A DNA stretch of 11,003 bases. Origin: Desulfobacteraceae bacterium. Its GTDB lineage: Bacteria; Desulfobacterota; Desulfobacteria; Desulfobacterales; Desulfosarcinaceae. The DNA is taken from contig JALVRI010000459.1 of the NCBI GenBank assembly GCA_027031325.1, positions 1 to 11,003 on the forward strand, given 5' to 3'. Positions within the stretch are counted from its first letter, which is position 1; each line of letters begins with the position of its first letter. This document shows positions 1 to 7,533 of this stretch, in pieces. The translations under genes and the position numbers were made by a program. The notes beneath the pieces are model-generated. The model had not been told where the DNA came from. It was given only the letters and a program-made list of their open reading frames with translations, and ran no database searches.

Positions 1-2
1 AT

Positions 3-593
3 CATGCCCAGGAAAGCGTGTTCGGAATAGGCGGTTCCGCTGCGGACGATTATGAAAGTGGCTCGGATACCATAAGTCGGTCAAAGATGCCGGACAATGG
101 CAATCCGGCCGGCCAAAAGGCAACTTCTTTGTCAAATATGCATCAACCGGGTGTAGCCGGCAAAGGTATTATGATGTTCGACCAGCATCCTAACCTATTG
201 GCTGCTACACCTGCCATCAGACCCGCCGAAGGCACGATTACCACCTGTTTCAAACGCAGTCTGTCGAACCTCACCGACAGGGAGGAGTTTCACCAGGGCC
301 TGGATATCGTGAACGAAAAGGGCACCGCCGTTGTGGCCACCGCGGAAGGGCGAATAACGTTTGCAGGCTCCATGCCCGGCTCCGGTAAGACTATAATCGT
401 CGATCATGGCTTCGGTTATGTAACCGAGTATACCCACCTTGATGAAATACTTGTGCAGGTAGGGGAGCCGGTCAAGCGAGGTCAACAGATTGCGACCATG
501 GGGAGCAGCGGCCCGGGAAAGATGTCGCAATTGCATTATGAAGTCCATTTGAACGGCATTCCCGTAGACCCGTCAAGATATATTCTCCAGTGA
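3..593 (+). CDS. M23 (LytM-like) peptidase-domain protein, 5' end outside window
   Basis: The frame is open to the left edge (first full codon at 3), so the N-terminus is missing; a GTG at 18 is only the first possible start inside the window. Residue numbers below count from that GTG. The first 65 or so visible residues are low-complexity and polar, probably a linker. Residues about 75-190 form an M23 beta-sheet domain with HQGLD (zinc ligands H92 and D96), YTHL (H140) and LHYEV (zinc ligand H173). In active M23 enzymes the last motif is HxH; here its first His, the general base, is Gln (Q171). The usual FGxR near the domain start is also altered (CFKRS). M23 enzymes cut peptidoglycan cross-bridges in the envelope; with zinc ligands kept but the base lost, this one may be weak, or a non-enzymatic amidase activator as EnvC and NlpD are. 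The fold is secure, the activity is not. It lies 256 bp upstream of secA on the same strand. Confidence 0.85.
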   Translation, partial: HAQESVFGIGGSAADDYESGSDTISRSKMPDNGNPAGQKATSLSNMHQPGVAGKGIMMFDQHPNLLAATPAIRPAEGTITTCFKRSLSNLTDREEFHQGLDIVNEKGTAVVATAEGRITFAGSMPGSGKTIIVDHGFGYVTEYTHLDEILVQVGEPVKRGQQIATMGSSGPGKMSQLHYEVHLNGIPVDPSRYILQ

Positions 594-849
594 ACCCGGA
601 TGACCTGACAGACAGTCCGCGAGCAAGGGGACCCATCAATAACGGGTATTGTGGTAAAAAACCATGGACTGATTGGAGGGATGCCCGGGTTTTGTGGCTT
701 TATGGGAGATCCATTTAAAAAAACACATTGTTCAACCGGATGGCTTGTTCGGTTGAAGCAGCCACAAACCGGCCCGGTCACCCATTGGCCCGTTAGATCT
801 GTCAGCTCCCAAGCCAGGAGCTCAAATAGTTCCGGAGGCAGAGCCAGTA
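594..849 (+). promoter_or_regulatory. secA leader region with inverted repeats
   Basis: This 256-bp gap holds no convincing gene or strong promoter. An 8-bp perfect inverted repeat (731-738 with 750-757, loop 11 nt) follows an A-rich stretch. Just before the secA ribosome binding site GGAGG (834-838), three short elements can pair in two exclusive ways: agctcc (804-809) with ggagct (817-822), or ggagct with agttcc (828-833, one G-U pair). The second hairpin ends directly against the Shine-Dalgarno. Control of secA translation by leader RNA is known in E. coli (secM-secA), but I see no SecM-like arrest peptide here. Any regulatory role is inference. Confidence 0.3.
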
Positions 850-3378
850 ATGATTTTAGATTTTTTGACACGCATTTTTGGCAGCAAGAACGAGCGTGAG
901 CTAAAGCGCGTCCAACCGATGGTGGATCGAATCAATTCCCTGGAACCACAGGTCCAGAAGCTCGACGATCAACAACTTAGCAATCAAACCGTCAAGTTCA
1001 GGCAGCGCTTGGAGCAGGGGGAGTCATTGGACGATTTGCTGCCGGAGGCCTTTGCAACGGTCAGGGAGGCCGCCGCAAGGGTTCTCGAGATGCGCCATTT
1101 CGATGTCCAGCTGATAGGCGGAATCTTTTTGCACATGGGCCGCATCGCTGAAATGAAGACCGGTGAAGGTAAGACCTTGGTGGCTACTTTGCCGGCTTAT
1201 TTGAACGCCCTGACCGGCAAGGGGGTTCATATCGTAACCGTCAACGATTACCTTGCAAAGCGCGACACCGAGTGGATGGGAAAAGTTTACCGGTTCCTCG
1301 GCATGTCGGTAGGCACCATAGTTCACGGCCTGGACGATTATGAACGCAAGCAGGCCTATAATGCTGACATCACTTATGGGACGAACAACGAGTTCGGTTT
1401 CGATTATCTCAGGGACAACATGAAGTTCGATGCCGAATCCCTGGTCCAGCGGCAGTTGCACTATGCCATAGTCGACGAGGTCGACAGCATCTTAATCGAC
1501 GAGGCCAGGACTCCTCTGATTATTTCCGGGCCGGCCGAAAAATCGACCCACCTTTACTACCAGGTCAACAAGATTATCCCCAGGCTGAAACCTGAGAAGC
1601 ACTACACCATTGATGAAAAGGCAAGGAGTGCCACCCTGACCGAAGAAGGGGTCGCCGCCGCGGAAAAGATGCTCCAGGTCGACAACCTGTACGATCCAAG
1701 AAATATCGAGCTTCTTCATCATGTCAACCAGGCCCTGAAAGCCCATACCCTCTTCAAGCGCGATGTAGATTACATCGTAAAAGACGGCCAGGTGATCATT
1801 GTCGATGAATTCACCGGCCGCCTCATGCCGGGCCGCCGATACAGCGAGGGGCTGCACCAAGCCCTGGAAGCCAAGGAAAACGTCAAGATCGAAAATGAAA
1901 ACCAGACCTTGGCGACCATTACCTTCCAGAACTATTTCCGGATGTACGCAAAACTCGCAGGTATGACCGGTACTGCGGATACAGAAGCGGCCGAATTCAA
2001 AAAGATTTACGATCTTGAAGTCAATGTGGTGCCTACCCACAAACCGATGATCAGGGTCGATCATCCGGACGTTATCTATAAAACCAAGCGTGAAAAATAT
2101 GAAGCCGTACTGGCTGAAATTCAGCAATTGTATGCCAAGGGCCAGCCGGTGCTGGTAGGCACAATTTCGATCGATGTTTCCGAGGCCCTGAGCAGGAAGC
2201 TTAAGAAAAGGGGGATACCCCATGCTGTCTTGAATGCCAAAAACCACGAGAAAGAAGCCGAGATAATCGCCCAAGCCGGTCAGAAAGGGGCGGTTACAAT
2301 TTCTACCAACATGGCCGGCAGGGGAACCGATATCAAGCTGGGACCCGGTGTGAAAGAACTGGGGGGATTGCATATTCTCGGGACCGAACGCCATGAAAGC
2401 CGGCGGATAGACAACCAGTTGCGGGGACGTTCCGGCCGCCAGGGCGATCCTGGATCGTCGCGCTTCTACCTTTCACTCGAAGATGACCTGCTGCGTATCT
2501 TTGGTGGCGAGCGCATCCAGAATATCATGGAAAAGCTCGGGATGCAGGAAGGTGAACCCATTGAACACGGACTTATCAGCCGGGCCATCGAAAACGCCCA
2601 GACAAGGGTGGAAGGTCAGAATTTCGAGATTCGCAAACATCTCCTGGAATACGATGACGTAATGAACCAGCAGCGGGAAGTCATTTACAAGCAACGCCGC
2701 CAGTTGTTGGTTGAAGAGGATGTCTCGGAGGTTATCAAGGACATCATCAGGGACAGGTCGGAGGCCATCGCTTTGGACTATGCCGACGAGCATCTTCCCC
2801 CAGACCAATGGGACTTCAAATCCATTTCGGATGCGGTCTTTGAAAATTTTAATTTCAGGCTGAAGCCTTTCGACGAGGCCACCCTGGACGGCCTGGACAG
2901 TCAGGGCCTGGCGGATGAAATTTTTGAACAGGCCCTTGCAGCTTACGCTGCCAAGGAAGAGAGTATTGGAAGCCAATACATGCGGCGTCTGGAGCGTTTC
3001 ATCATGCTCCAGACGGTCGACAGCCTCTGGAAGGATCACCTTCTCAGAATGGATCATCTCAAAGAAGGTATCGGCCTGCGGGGCTATGCCCAGCAAGATC
3101 CGCTCCTGGTTTACCGCAAAGAGGGTTTCGAGATGTTCCAGGACCTGGTGGATCGGATCAAGCAGGAAACCATCCAGATCCTTTTCAGGATCCAGATAGC
3201 TGAACCGGATGAAGTGGCTGAATTCGAAAAACCGCCTGAACGGGAACTGGTCTATTCCGGGGGGGAAGATCAGCCCCGGAAAAAGAAGCCTGTCAGGCGT
3301 GCCAGTAAAAAAGTGGGCCGCAATGATCCTTGCCCTTGTGGAAGCGGCAAAAAGTACAAGAAATGTTGCGGCCGTTGA
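850..3378 (+). CDS. secA: Protein translocase subunit SecA (842 aa)
   Basis: SecA is the cytosolic/peripheral ATPase that drives unfolded preproteins through SecYEG. The start is fixed by the family N-terminus (MILDFLTRIFGSKNERELKR) and by GGAGG at 834-838. NBD1 has Walker A KTGEGKT with K108, the same number as E. coli K108, and the DEVD box with D209/E210. The GTNNEFGFDYLRDN and LIDEARTPLIISG motifs follow. NBD2 carries STNMAGRGTDIKLG and QLRGRSGRQGDPG; helical scaffold/wing residues follow, with DDVMNQQR and the MLQTVDSLWKDHL stretch. The C-terminus ends in a SEC-C zinc motif, C828-x-C830-x8-C839-C840, which in E. coli binds SecB and ribosomes. Length is normal and nothing appears broken. 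A metallophosphoesterase gene begins 52 bp downstream and is probably co-transcribed. Confidence 0.98.
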   Translation: MILDFLTRIFGSKNERELKRVQPMVDRINSLEPQVQKLDDQQLSNQTVKFRQRLEQGESLDDLLPEAFATVREAAARVLEMRHFDVQLIGGIFLHMGRIAEMKTGEGKTLVATLPAYLNALTGKGVHIVTVNDYLAKRDTEWMGKVYRFLGMSVGTIVHGLDDYERKQAYNADITYGTNNEFGFDYLRDNMKFDAESLVQRQLHYAIVDEVDSILIDEARTPLIISGPAEKSTHLYYQVNKIIPRLKPEKHYTIDEKARSATLTEEGVAAAEKMLQVDNLYDPRNIELLHHVNQALKAHTLFKRDVDYIVKDGQVIIVDEFTGRLMPGRRYSEGLHQALEAKENVKIENENQTLATITFQNYFRMYAKLAGMTGTADTEAAEFKKIYDLEVNVVPTHKPMIRVDHPDVIYKTKREKYEAVLAEIQQLYAKGQPVLVGTISIDVSEALSRKLKKRGIPHAVLNAKNHEKEAEIIAQAGQKGAVTISTNMAGRGTDIKLGPGVKELGGLHILGTERHESRRIDNQLRGRSGRQGDPGSSRFYLSLEDDLLRIFGGERIQNIMEKLGMQEGEPIEHGLISRAIENAQTRVEGQNFEIRKHLLEYDDVMNQQREVIYKQRRQLLVEEDVSEVIKDIIRDRSEAIALDYADEHLPPDQWDFKSISDAVFENFNFRLKPFDEATLDGLDSQGLADEIFEQALAAYAAKEESIGSQYMRRLERFIMLQTVDSLWKDHLLRMDHLKEGIGLRGYAQQDPLLVYRKEGFEMFQDLVDRIKQETIQILFRIQIAEPDEVAEFEKPPERELVYSGGEDQPRKKKPVRRASKKVGRNDPCPCGSGKKYKKCCGR

Positions 3379-3430
3379 AAATTGAAAAGGGACAGCCCGG
3401 GATGTTTTCGGCCCGGCAGTTGGAAGCCAG

Positions 3431-3904
3431 ATGTCTGACATGAATGCCAAGATTACCGTCGGCCTGATCTCTGATACCCATGGCAGCCTGAGTGACCGGG
3501 CATTGAAGGCCCTCCAGGCAGTCGACGTCATATTGCATGCCGGTGACATAGGGGACGGGAACATCCTGGAAACCCTAAGGGGGCTTGCTCCGGTTGAAGC
3601 CGTCAGGGGCAACATGGATTATGGCCTGTGGGCCGAGAAACTTCCTTTCGCTACCATGGTCGATGTTCAGCACCTGTTTTTTTACCTCATCCATGACAAA
3701 GACAAGATCGACTTGGACCCTGTTGCCGCGGGGATCAATGTGGTCGTTTTCGGTCATACTCACCGGGCCTCGATAGAACAAGTTGATAATATTTGGTATA
3801 TCAATCCAGGCTCGGCATCTCATCCGCGCCATGGCCAGCGTCCCAGCATAGCCCTTGCCCATGTGTCCGGGAAGGGACTGGAAGCAAGAATAATCAATGT
3901 CTGA
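3431..3904 (+). CDS. YfcE/MJ0936-family metallophosphoesterase (157 aa)
   Basis: A small calcineurin-like phosphoesterase of the YfcE type: a cytosolic two-metal phosphodiesterase whose physiological substrate in most bacteria is unknown. Metal ligands are all visible: D15 and H17 (ISDTHG), D39 (HAGDIG), N61 (RGNMD), H88 (LIHD), and H109/H111 (FGHTHR). The closing INPGS motif is present. The family's usual HG at the fifth motif is HD here, probably harmless. ATG 3431 is chosen because it leaves a normal N-terminus before the first strand; ATG 3440 is an alternative, and neither has a strong Shine-Dalgarno. It lies 52 bp after secA on the same strand. I do not give a gene symbol because several paralogues share this fold. 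Confidence 0.9.
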   Translation: MSDMNAKITVGLISDTHGSLSDRALKALQAVDVILHAGDIGDGNILETLRGLAPVEAVRGNMDYGLWAEKLPFATMVDVQHLFFYLIHDKDKIDLDPVAAGINVVVFGHTHRASIEQVDNIWYINPGSASHPRHGQRPSIALAHVSGKGLEARIINV

Positions 3905-4075
3905 CAATCATTTTACCCGGGTTTTGCAGCTTTTGGTTGCCTCCCGGTGCCGGGGATGACATTCCGGACCTGGCGGGGTCTTGCAGCATTCAGCGAAAGT
4001 CTGAAAATGTTCTGGTAGCTCTGACTTTACAACCGGGCAGGATGATGGTTATATATAAATAAGTCAGCCAGGACG

Positions 4076-4104
4076 TTGAAGGCCAATGGTTTAAGATCTA
4101 AAAT
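4076..4104 (+). promoter_or_regulatory. Candidate sigma-70 promoter of clpS-clpA-aat
   Basis: A -35 of TTGAAG (4076-4081) and a -10 of TAAAAT (4099-4104) are separated by exactly 17 nt, matching consensus at 4/6 and 5/6 positions. The predicted start is near 4111, leaving a leader of roughly 76 nt before clpS. The 282-bp gap from the phosphoesterase stop to clpS supports an independent start. The TATATAAAT at 4052-4060 has no matching -35. This is by eye only. Confidence 0.5.
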
Positions 4105-4129
4105 CCAGATGGTACCCGGCGTTCAGGAA

Positions 4130-4167
4130 GGGGGTTGTAACCCCGGAGGAATGCAACCCTGTTCCGG
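4130..4167 (+). promoter_or_regulatory. Alternative hairpins in the clpS leader with an orphan Shine-Dalgarno-like GGAGGA
   Basis: GGGGTT (4131-4136) can fold back on AACCCC (4139-4144), or GGGTTG (4132-4137) can pair with CAACCC (4154-4159). CCGGA (4143-4147) can pair with TCCGG (4163-4167), covering part of the strong GGAGGA at 4145-4150. That GGAGGA is 36 nt from the clpS ATG and so cannot serve it. The clpS start itself has only a weak GAAGG two bases upstream. Mutually exclusive pairing suggests a folded leader; function is unproven. Confidence 0.3.
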
Positions 4168-4186
4168 CGGCCGCTGACTGAAGGCC

Positions 4187-4501
4187 ATGACTGAATTTGA
4201 GCCCGACATTAAACCCGGTATCGAGACAAACGTTGAGGACGAAATTGACGAACCGTCCATGTATAAAGTTCTGCTCCACAATGACGATTACACTACCATG
4301 GAGTTCGTCGTAGATGTCTTGATGCGGGTTTTTCACAAGCCCCTTGAGGAAGCCATTAGTATCATGTGGAACGTCCATAAAAAAGGTCTTGGTGTCTGCG
4401 GGATTTATCCCTTCGAGGTCGCCGAGACCAAAGTGGCAACCGTAATCCGAATGGCCCGTGAGAACGGCCATCCGCTCAAATGTACCATGGAGAAGGCGTA
4501 A
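4187..4501 (+). CDS. clpS: ClpS, N-degron adaptor of ClpAP (104 aa)
   Basis: ClpS binds proteins with N-terminal Leu, Phe, Tyr or Trp and delivers them to the ClpA N-domain for degradation by ClpAP. The core is complete: KVLLHNDDYTTMEFVV holds N32, D33 and D34, which contact the substrate alpha-amino group, and NVHKKG holds H64, equivalent to E. coli H66. The first 24 or so residues are acidic and disordered, as in the family, where this extension is inserted toward the ClpA pore. Length is normal (E. coli 106 aa). ATG 4187 is the only sensible start because an in-frame stop lies at 4175. The clpA ATG follows 5 nt after the stop, so the two are translationally close. Confidence 0.96.
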   Translation: MTEFEPDIKPGIETNVEDEIDEPSMYKVLLHNDDYTTMEFVVDVLMRVFHKPLEEAISIMWNVHKKGLGVCGIYPFEVAETKVATVIRMARENGHPLKCTMEKA

Positions 4502-4506
4502 GGGTC

Positions 4507-6747
4507 ATGATAAGCAAGGAATTGAGCGTTACCCTGGGTTTTGCCGTCAGGGAGGCAAAGAAAAGACGACACGAATACGTTGGGATAGAGCACATTCTGT
4601 TTGCCATTTTGCACGACAGTGTCGGTATCGAAATAATCGAAAACTGCGGCGGAAATGTCGAAAACCTGAAAAGCGCCCTTGAAACATTTTTCGCCGAAAA
4701 GGTTGATGTCATCCCGGAAGGGGATGAATATGTACTCCAGCAGACCATAGGGTTTCAGCGGGTAATCCAGAGGGCGGTCAATCACGTCAGGTCGGCCGAA
4801 AAGGCTGAAGTCGAGGTGAGTGATATCCTGGCTTCCATCTTCCTGGAAAAAGAATCCCATGCGGCATATTTTCTGGCCAAGGAGGGTATAAGCCGGCTCG
4901 ATGTCCTCAACTATATTTCCCACGAACTTGAAACCGGCGTCGGGCGTAACAGCCCTGAGGGCCTGACCCGTACTATCCAAAAAGAAAAAAAGAAAAAGAC
5001 CAGCGCGCTGGAAACCTATACCATCGATCTTATCGCCAGAGCTGCCCAGGGGAAACTGGACCCTCTTATCGGCAGGCGCGGTGAGCTCGAAAGGGCCATG
5101 CAGGTATTGTGTCGCCGGCGTAAAAACAACCCTGTTTTCGTCGGGGACCCGGGTGTAGGAAAAACGGCCCTGGCCGAGGGCTTGGCGCAGAAGATCCATG
5201 AGGGTGACGTGCCGGAACTTTTGCAGGACGTTCGCATCTACGCCCTGGATTTGGGCGGCATGGTGGCAGGGTCCAAATTCAGGGGGGATTTTGAGCAACG
5301 GCTCAAAGGAGTCATCGCCGAACTCCAGAAACTTGAAAACGCCATCCTGTTTATCGATGAAATCCATACTATTGTGGGGGCCGGAGCAACCAGCAGCGGA
5401 TCGTTGGATGCATCAAATCTGTTGAAGCCTGTGCTGGCAACCGGTGAGTTGAGATGTATCGGCTCGACTACTTATGAAGAATACAAAAATCACTTTGAAA
5501 AGGATCGGGCACTTTCACGGCGGTTCGAGAAAATAGAGCTCCAGGAGCCTTCCATCCAGGAAAGTATCCAGATCTTGAAAGGCTTGAGGGACCGTTACGA
5601 GCAACACCATGGAATCCGTTACACCGACAGTGCCTTGAAGGCCGCCTGCGAGCTTTCCGCAAAGTTTCTGAACGATCGCTACTTGCCGGACAAGGCGATT
5701 GACGTTATCGACGAGGCAGGTGCTTTCGTCAGGCTCACGGGCGGCGGACGCCGCAAGAAGATCCATCCCTCGGATATAGAGAAAATCGTTGCCAAGATGG
5801 CCAGGGTGCCGGCCGTCAGTGTCTCAACACCTGACAAGGCCAAACTGGAAAATCTGGAGGCCAGGCTCAAGTCTGTGGTTTTCGGCCAGGATGACGCGAT
5901 TTTTGCCCTTGTGACGGCAATCAAAAGATCCCGGGCCGGTCTAGGACATCCTGAAAAACCGGTGGGTGCATTCCTGTTTACCGGTCCCACGGGGGTTGGC
6001 AAAACAGAAGTCGCCCGCCAGGTAGCCATCAACCTGGGAATCGAGTTTCTGCGTTTCGATATGAGTGAATATATGGAAAAACATGCTGTCGCGCGCCTGA
6101 TAGGGGCACCTCCGGGCTACATCGGTTTCGACCAGGGAGGTTTGTTGACAGACAGCATCCGGAAAAATCCATACTGCGTATTGTTGTTGGATGAGATAGA
6201 AAAAGCTCATCCGGACTTGTTCAATATTCTTCTCCAGGTGATGGATCATGCAACCCTGACGGACAACAACGGCAAGAAAGCCGATTTCCGGAATGTTATC
6301 ATGATGATGACCTCCAACGCCGGCACAAGGGAGATGAGCGCCCAAACCATTGGTTTTGGTGATCCAAGGGCCGGGGCATCCGGAAAAGGTAAAAAGGCCA
6401 TCGAAAAATATTTCAGCCCCGAATTTCGCAACCGGCTTGATGCAATCATCAATTTCAACGATCTCGATCCGGTCGTGATGGAACAGATTGTCGACAAGTT
6501 CATCAATGAGCTCAACGTCCAGTTGATTGCCAAGAAGGTCAAATTGACTTACAGCCCGGCGGCCCGTAAATGGCTGGCCAAAGAGGGGTACGACCCAAGG
6601 TACGGAGCCCGTCCCCTTCACAGGGTGATTCAGAGGAAAATCAAGGACGTCCTGGCAGACGAGATCCTGTTCGGCAGGCTGGAAAAAGGTGGGCTGGTGC
6701 AGATAGATTGCAAAGACGGTGAGTTGATTTTCAAATATGATTCTTGA
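4507..6747 (+). CDS. clpA: ClpA, ATP-dependent Clp protease unfoldase subunit (746 aa)
   Basis: ClpA is a hexameric double-ring AAA+ unfoldase that threads substrates into ClpP. The start is ATG 4507 (MISKELSVTLGFAVREAKKR), matching the E. coli ClpA N-terminus, with GAAGG at 4492-4496 as Shine-Dalgarno; the frame opens further upstream (4480) but that lies inside clpS. Residues 1 to about 145 are the N-domain that docks ClpS, followed by a Lys-rich linker. D1: Walker A GDPGVGKT (K219), Walker B LFIDE (E285). D2: Walker A GPTGVGKT (K499), Walker B LLLDE (E563), and pore loop GAPPGYIGFDQGG. The ClpP-docking loop reads I615-G616-F617 (IGL in E. coli; IGF is an accepted variant), so it should pair with ClpP, which is not in the window. 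It ends in a tandem TGA-TAG. The linker codons contain a slippery heptamer, listed separately. Confidence 0.97.
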   Translation: MISKELSVTLGFAVREAKKRRHEYVGIEHILFAILHDSVGIEIIENCGGNVENLKSALETFFAEKVDVIPEGDEYVLQQTIGFQRVIQRAVNHVRSAEKAEVEVSDILASIFLEKESHAAYFLAKEGISRLDVLNYISHELETGVGRNSPEGLTRTIQKEKKKKTSALETYTIDLIARAAQGKLDPLIGRRGELERAMQVLCRRRKNNPVFVGDPGVGKTALAEGLAQKIHEGDVPELLQDVRIYALDLGGMVAGSKFRGDFEQRLKGVIAELQKLENAILFIDEIHTIVGAGATSSGSLDASNLLKPVLATGELRCIGSTTYEEYKNHFEKDRALSRRFEKIELQEPSIQESIQILKGLRDRYEQHHGIRYTDSALKAACELSAKFLNDRYLPDKAIDVIDEAGAFVRLTGGGRRKKIHPSDIEKIVAKMARVPAVSVSTPDKAKLENLEARLKSVVFGQDDAIFALVTAIKRSRAGLGHPEKPVGAFLFTGPTGVGKTEVARQVAINLGIEFLRFDMSEYMEKHAVARLIGAPPGYIGFDQGGLLTDSIRKNPYCVLLLDEIEKAHPDLFNILLQVMDHATLTDNNGKKADFRNVIMMMTSNAGTREMSAQTIGFGDPRAGASGKGKKAIEKYFSPEFRNRLDAIINFNDLDPVVMEQIVDKFINELNVQLIAKKVKLTYSPAARKWLAKEGYDPRYGARPLHRVIQRKIKDVLADEILFGRLEKGGLVQIDCKDGELIFKYDS
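4986..5011 (+). other. A-AAA-AAG slippery heptamer plus palindrome in clpA
   Basis: The heptamer at 4986-4992 is in the phase needed for -1 tandem slippage (zero-frame codons AAA AAG), as in E. coli dnaX. Seven nt later comes the 12-base palindrome CCAGCGCGCTGG (5000-5011), which could form a small GC hairpin. The nearest upstream Shine-Dalgarno-like GAGGG (4957-4961) is about 24 nt away, farther than in dnaX. A -1 shift would reach a TGA about 30 codons later, giving an N-domain-only ClpA of about 190 residues. This is suggestive only; Lys-rich linkers can produce such runs by chance. Confidence 0.3.
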
Positions 6748-6752
6748 TAGAG

Positions 6753-6817
6753 TACGTCTGCCTGCCCTCCGCCTCGCATCTTCGGCAAACGCGCGAGCTG
6801 CATAATCCGGGATCAAA
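6753..6817 (+). repeat. 65-bp dispersed repeat, copy A (clpA-aat gap)
   Basis: This 65-bp stretch matches 7956-8020 in the same orientation at 59 of 65 positions with no gaps. It starts 5 bp after the clpA stop and ends 7 bp before the aat ATG, so it makes up nearly the whole intercistronic gap. Conserved features are TACGTCTGCCTGCCCTC at the left, CTCGC (6773-6777) able to pair with GCGAG (6792-6796), and GCGAGCTGCA near the right end. It resembles a REP- or MITE-like intergenic element. No transposase gene is present in the window. Confidence 0.8.
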
Positions 6818-6824
6818 TCAGATC

Positions 6825-7529
6825 ATGCCGATTTACATGCTCAGCGAAGCCCTCCTTTTCCCCCCTCCTGAGCTTGCAAGCGAAAGCGGATTGCTGGCCG
6901 TTGGGGGTGATCTTTCACCCCAAAGACTGTTGGCCGCTTACAGGAAGGGTATTTTCCCTTGGTATAGTGAACAAGATCCAATCCTGTGGTGGTCTCCAGA
7001 TCCCAGGATGGTACTCTATCCCTCCCGGTTTCATGTTTCCCGCTCAATGCGCAGAATTATAAACAAGGCGATTTTCAAGGTGACCATGGACACCCAGTTC
7101 GACACCATAATTGAAAATTGCGCCCGTATTCGGATCACCAATGGAGAAGGTACGTGGATAACGGCGGAAATGGAGCGAGCCTACAAGCGGCTTTACAGGA
7201 TGGGGTTTGCCCATTCAGTCGAAACATGGCAGGAAGGTGAAATCGTAGGAGGGTTATACGGTGTGTCTCTGGGAGGTTGTTTCTTTGGCGAGTCAATGTA
7301 CTCGATCAGGCCCAACGCTTCAAAGATAGCCCTTTATCATCTTGCAAGATTTCTTGAGATCCATGGATTCGCATTCATAGATTGCCAGGTATACAGCGAG
7401 CACATGCAGCGGCTGGGTGCGTGTCAAATTCCAAGGCAACGGTTCATGCGACAGTTACAAGTTGCGATACAGAAACAAACCCTCAAAGGGGATTGGAACA
7501 GGTTTAATGAAAAGATGCCCAAAGTGTGA
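6825..7529 (+). CDS. aat: Leucyl/phenylalanyl-tRNA--protein transferase (234 aa)
   Basis: Aat transfers Leu or Phe from charged tRNA to N-terminal Arg or Lys of proteins, creating N-degrons read by ClpS. Family motifs are all visible: GGDLSPQRLLAAYRKGIFPW, DPILWWSPDPR, the GTWITAEM segment, GEIVGGLYGVSLGGCFFGES and FIDCQVYSEHMQRLGA. The length equals that of E. coli Aat. ATG 6825 (MPIYMLSEALLFPPPE) is preferred; ATG 6837 is possible. The frame also opens back into the upstream repeat (TTG 6744), but those residues are repeat sequence and should not be counted. No clear Shine-Dalgarno precedes the start, probably because the repeat occupies the gap. It is third in clpS-clpA-aat and lies 77 bp after clpA. 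Confidence 0.95.
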   Translation: MPIYMLSEALLFPPPELASESGLLAVGGDLSPQRLLAAYRKGIFPWYSEQDPILWWSPDPRMVLYPSRFHVSRSMRRIINKAIFKVTMDTQFDTIIENCARIRITNGEGTWITAEMERAYKRLYRMGFAHSVETWQEGEIVGGLYGVSLGGCFFGESMYSIRPNASKIALYHLARFLEIHGFAFIDCQVYSEHMQRLGACQIPRQRFMRQLQVAIQKQTLKGDWNRFNEKMPKV

Positions 7530-7533
7530 GAAG

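Noticed and set aside
1492..3615. Long - strand frames opposite secA (300 and 380 codons)
   Set aside because: Shadows of secA; no recognisable protein features.
4151..4177. Eight-codon leader peptide ATG...TGA before clpS
   Set aside because: The GGAGGA touches the ATG directly, leaving no spacing for initiation.
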